Positions 19,501 to 26,500 of a DNA stretch of 64,000 nt are shown here, piece after piece; the stretch's first letter is position 1, and each line of letters starts with the position of its first letter. A program made the position numbers and the translations under genes. The notes beneath the pieces were generated by a model that was not told the DNA's origin, did no database searches, and saw only the letters and a program-made list of their open reading frames with translations. Source of the stretch: CAWARU01 sp963805795 (GTDB lineage Bacteria; Pseudomonadota; Gammaproteobacteria; UBA6186; Azoamicaceae); contig CAWDVG010000001.1 in NCBI GenBank assembly GCA_963805795.1, positions 1,426,001-1,490,000 on the forward strand, in the 5' to 3' direction.

Positions 19501-20771
19501 TTCTCGATATGATCGGCATATACATTTAAGATGCTTGCATTAATGCTCTTCTTACAGACGGCATTACTATAAGCTGTTTTTAAGGATTTAAGTTCTAAAT
19601 TTCCTTCAATATATTTTAATATTTCTGCACCATGTACATAATTAGTTTCACATCTCGACAAATAATTTTTAAATACTGCTTGATGTTCTTTTAATTTTTT
19701 ATCTGTTTCTTCACAGGATTTTAACATATTCATCAGTTTTATATCGTCATGGATTTTCTTTGAATACGCTTCCCAAGCCTCATTGATTTCTTGATCGTCT
19801 TTTAGCTTTAAAGATTGCCACAAGGCAGTACCCATTTCCGAAAAACATGCCGACCTGCCCGCTAAACTTTCACCCAAGCGATTAATAACCGCATCAACTA
19901 TTAGCTTAAATAAGAATGGTTCACTTTGGGGGTTTTGTGCAATAGTTCTAATTTTATCAGCCATTTTTTTTCGATTAGCTACAATATTATTGTCAAAAAA
20001 ACCTACACCATTCCATTCCCCCAAAATACTGTGAAAAGCACAACTACCATCAGCAACTGTGTTTTTAGAATCATAATGTTCGCGTGTTAAATCAAAATGG
20101 TTTAATCGCTGATCAAACTCTTTTTTTTTATCCTTCTTGCTATCTTTAATATCTTCTTTTTTATTGTTATTACTAGTAGAACTGTTATTTTGATTTTCCT
20201 TGAGCTTAAGGCTTTTTTCAATTTGATTTTGCATTGAAATCCATTTTTGATCCAATTCTGTTTTTAATTTCTGCACAAGAGTCTCTTGTATCGCACCAAG
20301 TTCTTGGATACTTTTTTGAATCCTACTCCAATCGTCATCTAATTGTTTTTTAAACTGCAAAATCAATGCTTGTTGTTGAGTATGATCTAAGGTTAGATAT
20401 GTTTGTTTTCCAGTTAAATTTTGTAATTTCAGTTGAATTTGTCGTGCTAATTCTACCAATTGGTTTTCTACACTTAGTTTCAGTTTGTGATAACGAGCCT
20501 CATGTGCAGTTGCTGTTTCAAGTGCTGTTTTACTGTCTTTCTCAATTGCAACTTCATTCTCTACCAAATATAGAATCTCCTTCCAATAACGCTCTAGCCC
20601 CTCATTTAATTGTTTCTTCAGAGCCTCTAATAAAACTTTAAAGTCTGGTGAAGAGTTGGGTGATAAGGGGGTTTCGGCTCGTTGGGCGACAGCTGGTATT
20701 ACAGAGGATGAGGGGCTAACAATAGTATTGTTGTTATTAGTTGTGGGGGTTATTGGATGTTGGGCAGCCAT
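13560..20771 (-). CDS. Giant OTU / HExxH / NB-ARC / TPR effector-like protein with CaaX box
   Basis: This protein has 2403 residues. In order: coiled coil (to about 230); OTU-like cysteine protease with DGSC at 241-244 and GAHYE at His482; a CE-clan (Ulp1-like) segment with His585 in DEHWIPF but Asn604 and Ser642 where Asp and Cys are expected; weak ankyrin repeats (about 1020-1240); HEFCH zinc-protease motif (1360-1364); NB-ARC-like ATPase with GLGGIGKT (Lys1568), LLIFDNAE, ITTR and LPLALAQAGAYI; a winged-helix-like part; and TPRs (about 1935-2290). It ends CCTIL, so the last four residues form a CaaX box with Leu, as for geranylgeranylation. This suggests a secreted deubiquitinase-type, NLR-like effector that anchors to host membranes. 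An AAGGA site precedes the ATG. Confidence 0.85.
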   Translation of the reverse strand: MAAQHPITPTTNNNNTIVSPSSSVIPAVAQRAETPLSPNSSPDFKVLLEALKKQLNEGLERYWKEILYLVENEVAIEKDSKTALETATAHEARYHKLKLSVENQLVELARQIQLKLQNLTGKQTYLTLDHTQQQALILQFKKQLDDDWSRIQKSIQELGAIQETLVQKLKTELDQKWISMQNQIEKSLKLKENQNNSSTSNNNKKEDIKDSKKDKKKEFDQRLNHFDLTREHYDSKNTVADGSCAFHSILGEWNGVGFFDNNIVANRKKMADKIRTIAQNPQSEPFLFKLIVDAVINRLGESLAGRSACFSEMGTALWQSLKLKDDQEINEAWEAYSKKIHDDIKLMNMLKSCEETDKKLKEHQAVFKNYLSRCETNYVHGAEILKYIEGNLELKSLKTAYSNAVCKKSINASILNVYADHIENNLKGLGAYMFIDELNVMSQIFKVEIYYYMPGNDEPCKTISQPGQNFLQQVCINFLGAHYERMLSKGSENNIVKNPVKLDKEITSIPCVENAFNQYNNLRYKLNPTDIYKIADVIINQKNRETLKFVGCFFKKDSIENMVLILGTQTEKQKLAGLFCPEDEHWIPFVINKEKNQVFLTYINSNPANSAEEFEKNFRRIYPANLQIKPYRCKVTPAVHDSGFYALENFMQLVDREINNCLKPSKIEFDSTEWISGQDKNVLGALREKFAIHYASYIYSQITNSAMIENRRTDRLNELSLLTKFLKDKSGINNMFCNIRPNPSNSNYEYTIKCLKEDADKIIPIISTMTNNNYMSQHSTQESTFVIIPDAVCVEGYKELHDTIKNNLSKRYNRNLNEEYQVFIKELDFRVPLSQKIRIDLYKTIGINIPEKTTAQCIEKVAIHYEMLIQNDDCIIYSIGSLKELDVSENVCEISKINNCKQLQFIKLRLKKLDNFKTILELVKQFKDKFIEIEFDLSLNSLALADLNKLIAEENVFTYCTISGKVNSSISIENILFERQKSLLKNNWGEISEINFYFVIILLTERMKDDLNAFIYGWPLLSYSIQKGSINSVTHLLQLKVDINLIVKNQTFFSVAVQYGDVQIVKALLGSVLYTREQLNNFLADNIKLRKAAVVSALLEFGADPNYETMNNHSMLELAAADIAIIQELLKYKVKLGSKEKEILSNCSETKVIIDQLNEKQKQLVQAIETNDLEMVKKILDEDINIDINYFDEERNLRPIQCALIRKNFKMVAWLINKEANYKDCPEYKKLTSAELKLLSEANTELFEFDIKSSVYLLRSQTILVSKIDKNEFDIYDMYEDLFGCNQNNEDYIKYTRPILQIARFATNLSIVYDPKKHDTSRANVETEEGTIGNYSPDKQSIQIAGKSGNYEHVRGTVIHEFCHMACELVWSNERNPFNSKSKEEKQFLEIVAALKNEYDDSKTRRNLDVIVQKVFNTGYLENKYARELIVRVPQIIATHGLGYAKKLCQQSVGFSQLMQYYEKNVLPSFLEFIECSMRKYKASLYSRVQTGYLQHKIERGEPVSWGPEQGQLPSQDNEFVGREKLLQDLHKYLNPDLNFKIDRKQKDDNSNTHLTVTACKGLGGIGKTQLAIRYTYTSSYKLKMWFPAENIQELEQNIIEFAKAIGYKSSVPKIVEAKHYMNDFLAKHTGWLLIFDNAETYEKIKAYIPKISGGAILITTRHDEWPLKIFKKLEIDLMSFEEATELMEKLIGKRDPNLKKLVEILDRLPLALAQAGAYIQSNDISVETYIREYDKCCASAKQLLGDSSLPSGAKHDPVLITWELSIRAIELELEREKQPVLARILLTVCSYLAADNIPTLLLEAWLEKTYPNLRNSNQITQIVRVLLTKLNQYHLIKRNEGKVKIHRVVQYTMRVHYESNKLQNADYPLFWYQDLMQTCHQYFHDAATKAEENALYPHMECLINACKPGLENKPKLYLYHLVKDQGYILLYNFFQPQQSLTKYEDARKRLDELYSSLILKKNEFINERILILEGIANSYGELGDFSRKKINIYEAKFLAERFASFLTDKEKVSIDVNLGISYAEFGEYQEAKKLLENGLAISRKIGDELNTAKILTSLVTNYCELGEVEVALEKCEEALKIFNKLSSDDPTLLIVETNKGMTLCQSGKFEDARVVLENVLDKQYKNFKERPHADLAITLINLGWVYSIFAEINQSNEFLNKAHSAIQKALGIRRILFGDTNIKVASALTYLGKVLILQKKFPEAKTKLKEALDIKKSYFGKDHTEMRDTLRNLGEVCYLLKETDEARKHLSLAFQLEQSNQIEKAKTLFKLAEVLKDLDLSRAIEYLTESCSIFFNRWGNKNYYFHETENRLKEYKRYKILCDTTSIFSQGITKKSDEEIRSPLAADLGSIATNPIIRPALVFSSDAGNVELQRVQKKSEEFRKQPAILLQQNQPKDCCTIL

Positions 20772-21086
20772 GCGTCAGTTTCCTTAATCTAATGAAAGCT
20801 TCAAAGATAAGATAATTTTACATTTAAGTCAAAGATCTAAATTTAGATAAGCGCCGGGTTATTAATCACCAACTCAAGTTTTAAGATCTCTGATTTCTAT
20901 CGCTTTTTTATTGCTATCAAAACACTATCTTTATGTTGGACAATACTTTACTAAGCATTACTGAATCGCACAAATCTCCAACAAAATAATTCCTTAAATT
21001 TAAAATTCTGTCTCTAATATTTCGGAAACCGAGATCTGGATGGGAGGTATGGTTATTTCAACCGTTACTTCCCATTCGCTTTTGGA
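20772..21086. other. Intergenic region without a gene
   Basis: This 315-bp AT-rich region lies upstream of the giant gene and should contain its promoter, which I could not fix by eye. An imperfect inverted repeat at about 21038-21077 (GGATGGGAGGTA against TACTTCCCATTC) borders the nuclease fragment and may be a scar of the rearrangement that left it. Confidence 0.45.
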
Positions 21087-21662
21087 GTGGCCCAAAGTCC
21101 CCCCTTTAAATCAGTAACCATGACAAGAAGAGCTTACATTATAGATGATTTTTTTGATGGGACGGAGTCCGTTATTACCCGGGTATGGGCAATGTTACTG
21201 GCTACTTTTTTGGCAAACGATTATTACAATTATTATACCTATCCTGATGAACGATATGGAGCAACTCCTTCTGGAATTTTATTTAACCAAGGCGAAAACG
21301 AACAAGCCTTAGTAACTTATTTATCCCGACCTGTTCTTCCATGGATTTTTATTGGTTTAGTTGCTGGCATTAATCCCGCTCAATACCGAATACACTCTAA
21401 TAAAGAGGCAGGTTTTGGACGATTCGATATCACCATTATCCCTCAAAATCCATCTAAACTTGGCATTATTATTGAAGTAAAAAGTATCAAACAAAATGAT
21501 TCAACAAGCCTTAAAAAAGCCGCTAATGAAGCTTTGCAACAAATTGACAAACAGCATTATAGCGCCGCTCTTTCTCAAAACCAAGTTAAAAAATGTTTAA
21601 AAATTGGTGTAGCATTTAGTGGTAAAGAGCTAACAGTTGAACATCGAACTGAAATTCTTTAA
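21087..21662 (+). pseudogene. PD-(D/E)XK nuclease domain of an AAA-ATPase-like protein, N-terminally truncated
   Basis: The frame can be opened only with a GTG, but clear homology begins near residue 55. It reads as the C-terminal nuclease-fold domain found after the AAA-ATPase-like domain in a widespread family (PF09820 with PF08011). Visible motifs are GFGRFDITIIPQNP and GIIIEVKS, the D...ExK core. The pattern ANEALQQIDKQHY and IGVAFSGK completes the domain. The ATPase half is missing. The window's right end carries the ATPase half of a member of the same family, so this may be a decayed paralogue. Confidence 0.75.
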
Positions 21663-21714
21663 ATGATTAATGCCCATCTCTACGGATATATCATATGCCA
21701 TTTAGTAACATATC

Positions 21715-21888
21715 CTATCCAAAACAACTTTTCTTTTTTTTAGCTGTTGCAAGCTCTCCTTTCAGTTTTTCCATCATTTGTTTTAATGCTTCAATATCGG
21801 TAAAAATCATCTCAGACGGATACGCAGCTCCACGATTTGCAGGAGCAGGAACAGGTGTGGGCATTGGTGCAGCAGCTGCGGCCCTATA
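21715..21888 (-). pseudogene. C-terminal fragment of an effector-like protein
   Basis: On the minus strand an open stretch reads an Ala/Pro-rich segment (AAAAPMPTPVPAPANRG), then SEMIFTDIEALKQMMEKLKG, and ends ELATAKKKKSCFG with a TAG at 21715-21717. An in-frame TAA lies just upstream, and no start or ribosome site is present. The composition is like the low-complexity parts of the large proteins in this window. The basic run followed by Cys near the end is noteworthy, but the final residues do not form a CaaX box. Confidence 0.45.
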
Positions 21889-21933
21889 TACGATTTAAAG
21901 CGGGGCACCCCAATTTATCAAAAATTTTATTTC

Positions 21934-22416
21934 TTACTTTTTCTCGATATCCGACTCAGATAACCCTGTAGCCATAGCAATCGTTCGCAAGTTAATTCCC
22001 TGTGTAAATAGGCTTATGGCTATTTTGGCCTTTTCATTTTCTTCACCCTCTTTAAGACCTTCTTCTTTAGCTGCTCTAAGTACAGCTCGATCAGATGCCT
22101 GTTTCATATCAACAGAGTCATAAGCCCGAATTTCTTCTATAGACCATGAATAACGATTAAGCTCATCATAAGCTTTTTGAAGAATGGTATCCGTTCCAAC
22201 TATCATTGGTAGATCTCGTTCATCCGTTGTATTGGCTCGTTTGAAAAAGTAGGCCCACTTTTCTGTCACTTTTGTTGGAGGTCCTGCATTTAGAAGCCAT
22301 CCCCTGTTGCATATACCCCTTTCTTTGGTGTTCATTGGTGCCTTCTTATATCTCTTTTGAATTGCTTGTAGGTGCGCTTTTCTTTCAACCAACCCCATTT
22401 TTTGACCCTGACCCAT
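21934..22416 (-). pseudogene. Rpn-family PD-(D/E)XK nuclease/putative transposase, C-terminal part
   Basis: The sequence matches the C-terminal half of Rpn-type recombination-promoting nucleases (PD-(D/E)XK transposase family). It has TEKWAYFFKRA, IVGTDTILQKAYDELNR, and WS.EEIRAYDSVDMKQASDRA. The usual charged EGLKEGEENEKAK linker follows, then a C-terminal GINLRTIAMATGLSESDIEK helix pair. Intact members are about 280-320 residues. The first 30 residues here do not look like the family, so the catalytic N-terminal part is lost. Such genes multiply in genomes of intracellular bacteria. It is one of three gene fragments packed in 21.1-22.4 kb. Confidence 0.8.
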
Positions 22417-22439
22417 ATTGATAACCCTCCCAAATACTT

Positions 22440-22510
22440 CGGTTACCTTTAATTTGAGTCAACGATTCCTATTTGACGGGCTAGGGGGTTACCTTTAATA
22501 TGATTCAACT
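22440..22510. repeat. Short direct repeat, two copies 48 bp apart
   Basis: GGTTACCTTTAATTTGAGTC (from about 22440) recurs as GGTTACCTTTAATATGATTC (from about 22488), both followed by AAC. The copies flank a GACGGGCTAGGG stretch. They lie between the Rpn remnant and the EamA transporter gene and may be debris of an insertion end. Confidence 0.5.
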
Positions 22511-22552
22511 CGGAATTTTGCTCCTTACTAGCTTTTTCATGATAAGTCATGA

Positions 22553-22558
22553 TATAAT
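22553..22558 (+). promoter_or_regulatory. Candidate -10 box for the EamA transporter gene
   Basis: A perfect TATAAT lies 35 bp before the ATG at 22593. No good -35 is visible at the right distance, though a TCATGAT direct repeat overlaps this region and could be a regulator site. The assignment rests on the -10 match alone. Confidence 0.4.
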
Positions 22559-22592
22559 TATGATTCAAATAACTGACCTATAGAGGTAAACA

Positions 22593-23546
22593 ATGATTAT
22601 TTTCGTCATTCTACTCTTTGCACTATTTGCTAGTCTCTTTGGCATCAGTAAAGCTACCTTGGCCTACACCGAGCCCTTTTTCTTTATTGGTTCACGAATG
22701 TTACTGGCAGGTCTGTTATTAATGGGTCATCAATTCATATTCAATCGTAAAAACATTCATTTCAAAATAAACCATCTGATTCCGCTTTTCTTATTGGGGC
22801 TACTCAATATCTATCTTACTAATATTGCAGAAATTTGGGGCTTGCAGCATATGATCTCGGCTAAAGCTTGCCTTATTTACAGTTTATCTCCCTTTTTAGC
22901 GGCTTTAGTGGCTTATTTCGTTTTACGAGAAACCTTAAATTCTAAAAAATGGATCGGCCTTTGCATTGGTTTTGTTGGTTTGATTCCCATTTTCATGACC
23001 CAATCCCAATCCGAACAAATGGCTGGTGGTTTTGGTAGTGTTTCGCTCCCTGAAATTGCTTTATTGGTCGCAGTATTATGCAGCGTATATGGTTGGACAT
23101 TATTGAAAAAGATCATTAACGATTACAAATATTCCCCTTTGATGGCTAATGGAATTAGTATGTTTTTAGGCGGCTTTCTTGCGCTTTGTCATTCTTATTT
23201 TGCTGGGGAGTCTTGGCATCCATTACCGGTAACAGATTATCATCCCTTTATTATCAACACCATCATTATGTGTTTAATCTCTAATATTGTTTGTTATAAT
23301 CTTTATGGCTTTTTATTAAAACGCTATTCTGCAACCTTTATGTCTTTTGCCGGCCTTGTCACCCCCTTCTTTGCATCATTCTTTGGCTGGTTATTCCTAA
23401 GTGAAACCATTACCTGGCATTATTTTGCTTCCATTGCCTTATTTTCGGTGGGTCTTACAATCTTCTACCTAGAAGAGCTTAAGAAAGATAAACTGTTTAC
23501 CAAAGAACAGGAAGCTAAGTCTACAAAAGCTTTAGAGGCGCTATAG
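22593..23546 (+). CDS. EamA/DMT-family transporter
   Basis: This 317-residue, very hydrophobic protein has about ten membrane helices in two homologous halves, as in the drug/metabolite transporter superfamily. The first half has GISKATLAYTEPFFFIGSRMLLAG and the second the matching FAGLVTPFFASFFGWLFLSE...WHYFASIALFSVGLTIFYLEE. Family members export or import small metabolites; the substrate cannot be read from sequence. A short basic C-terminal tail follows the last helix. The last 26 bp of the gene overlap, tail to tail, the end of the 1992-codon ankyrin gene. Confidence 0.88.
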   Translation: MIIFVILLFALFASLFGISKATLAYTEPFFFIGSRMLLAGLLLMGHQFIFNRKNIHFKINHLIPLFLLGLLNIYLTNIAEIWGLQHMISAKACLIYSLSPFLAALVAYFVLRETLNSKKWIGLCIGFVGLIPIFMTQSQSEQMAGGFGSVSLPEIALLVAVLCSVYGWTLLKKIINDYKYSPLMANGISMFLGGFLALCHSYFAGESWHPLPVTDYHPFIINTIIMCLISNIVCYNLYGFLLKRYSATFMSFAGLVTPFFASFFGWLFLSETITWHYFASIALFSVGLTIFYLEELKKDKLFTKEQEAKSTKALEAL

Positions 23547-26500
23547 GTTTTTCAGAAGCAGGCGAGGCTGCTACTACTGCGGGCCTCTGTACAGGCACTA
23601 TCACATTTGCCGCAGCAATTACCATTGCAGTTACTATGGGTACCCCAGTTGCGGTTGCATTAGGCGCTGCAACTGCCGTTGTTTCGGCTGTAGCTGCCGC
23701 AGCTGATCCGGCTGCCGCTGTCGCAGTATCATGTATAATTCTTCTCCGCTTAGTGGACGGCTGGCCATTAACAAGCGGCTGGCCATCAGCGTTTAGTGTG
23801 TCTTCTACAGAAGCTCTTTCATCTGATTCCTCTTGAAATCTCAACTTCTTCTTTAATTTTCTATTGTCCGCATTTGCATCTTTACATAGATGCATCAGCC
23901 TGATAAATGAATCTGGATTAAAACCTGTAATCCCATCTAGAGATATCACATTACGTTCATCCTGGAAAATAAAACTTTTTAATTTTTTTGCAAAATTCGT
24001 TTCTACGATTTCTTTTTCATGCGTAGATTTAAAATTATGCGTTACAGTACAATTATCTAGATAGCTTTTCATATCATCTGGCAATTCTTGCAAGTTATCT
24101 TTTAAGCCTTCAACTTGCGAATCAGCATCTAAGCCCTCATCTAGACAACGTGTTTTTATCATTGCCATGCAGGCACGGGCTTTTTTATAATAAACCGAAT
24201 CGGGTGATATTTTGCTAAACGCTTTCCACAAGCTCGGTTGAACACATTGTCTTGCCAGGCTGGTTAAAAGGTTCTCTTCAACCTGATCCTTATCATCCTG
24301 TTTCAAAGATGCATATAAAAATTCTAAACTAAAATAGAGATGTGCTTTGATTTGAGTCATCTCTGGCTCATTATCATGACTCATTTGCATGTCATCAACA
24401 TTTTTAATCCATGCGTCTATAGATTTTTTAAGAGATTCAATTTTCGTTTTATCTTCTTCTGGAAGTACTGTGGAGCGAAATTGAAGCTCAGAAGTTTTTG
24501 TTTTTTCTTTTTCATGGGCCAAATTTAGATTTATTGCTGCTTTGGCAGGATTTTGGTTTGGATAAGCAATATGTTGTGTTGTTGTTGGTGGTGGTGGAGG
24601 TACTGCAGTTCCCGGCGCTGCTGTCGCTGGTGCTGCTCCTGTTGCTGCTGTCGCCGGTGCTATTACGAATGCCGCGGGCGCTAGTACTGATGTTGCCGCT
24701 GCCGGTAATACCGATGTTATTGCCATCGTTGCTGCGCCGGCTGACACAGCCGATAGGGCTTCAAATCGTCGTTTAATATCCTTCAGTTGATCACAAATAC
24801 GAATCCATTGTTTATGTTCTTTCGATAAAATGCTGCGCACGGTCACTTTGTTTATATCAGGTAGATCAATATTTGCGCCATTTTGGATAAATAAAAATGT
24901 TTGCAATGTTTTTTGTGTTTCAATAGCATAATGAAGTGGAGTCTTTTTATTAGGCAATAGACGAGCATTGATGACTTTATGATCGGATAAACCCCGTGTA
25001 TCTGTTTCAGATAAAATCATGGTTTCTGTTAATGTTTTAAAATCTATTAGGGATGCTTGAGATGAACCAGCTGACCCAGAGGCGCTTGCCGAAGCTCTGG
25101 CCACAGGTCTTGCCTCTGCTGCTGAGCATTTGGTAAACAACACAATGCCCTTCTGACACATTTGATGAATCTCATCTAACCCTTTCATAGCATTGGGCAA
25201 TCCTGTTTCAGTTGTCCATATATTTTTTGTCGCACGCGGGATAAAAATTTTCAGTTGGTTTATATCATGACAAAATTTTTGAAGATGTGTCATATCAATA
25301 ATCCCGCCTTTTTCAAACCACTTTTTTAATATCGCTTTCGCAGCTTGAATAGTCGTCAAAAAGTGCAGTTCGTTATTGTAACGACCATAGCTTTCCTTTG
25401 TGAGCAAAGGAAATAAAAATATTAAGGGGTATTGTTTTGCCTTGTTGCATTTATCAAGATGAATACCCAAATCGATCAATCGTATAGTATTAGCATATTT
25501 ATGAGCTTTTAATGCCAACATGATCGCAGTATTTTCTTCATTGTCTGTCGCAGCTAAAGATACTATTGAATCCTTTAACCTATCTAGGAATAATGTTAAC
25601 ACTTCTAGGCTGCTTTGACTTGCATAGTGCAAAGGTGTTAGGCCACCTGTTCTCGGATTGATCAAATCAAATCCTTCATCTAATAACAATTTTACAATGC
25701 CCGGCAATTCTGCTTTAATAGCCTCGATTAAAATATCATCCTGAGTAATAGGATTTAATGCAGCACGATAGAAATTAGCCCGTATTAATATTTCCGCTGA
25801 AATTTCATTTTTTGACTGGATCGCGCTTGCTAACGGTGTAAGTTTATCTGGAAATGGCCAATTGGCAGCGGAATCCATATTTTGAAGCAATCGATTCAAT
25901 TTTACCTTGTAGCGTTCAACTTGCTCTTTATAATCTTTATCCTCTTTTTTAACTTTCGTGCCTCTACAAAGCACGTCATTAATGACATTAAATAAAGTCA
26001 CCGCTAAAGTATTTGCACCCGCTTTAAGATTATCTGGTCTACTGGCATGAGCATTCATGAATAGGTCAAATAAATCATATTTAAAGGCAACGGCAAGGAG
26101 ACTAGTCCCATTCTGCCCTGCATTTGCTAGGTTAATATTGGCTGATCTATCGAGTAAAAATTTTGTCGTTTCTGGATCACTTGCCCCGGTTGAAAAATAA
26201 AGAAGCGGTTTATTATCTTCAAAAGGTGTATCGACTGGGAAACCTGCCTCTACTAACAATCGAACCATTTCCCCTTTCCAAGGGGCGGTTGCGTAATGAA
26301 TGGCCTTTTTCTTAGCATTATCTTCAATATTTTGATTGGCTTTGTGTTGGAGTAGTAATCGACAAATTGGAGTATGACCTGATGCAACAGCAGACATGAG
26401 AGGTACTATACCTCCTAAATTTGGGAGATTGGCGTCGAAGCCATTGTCAAGCAATAGTTTGATTATATTATGTTTTCTATGTCTGACAGCAAGTTGTACT

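Noticed and set aside
21715..21740. KKKKSCFG end read as a prenylation signal
   Set aside because: Cys is third from the end, so it is not a CaaX, CC or CxC motif.
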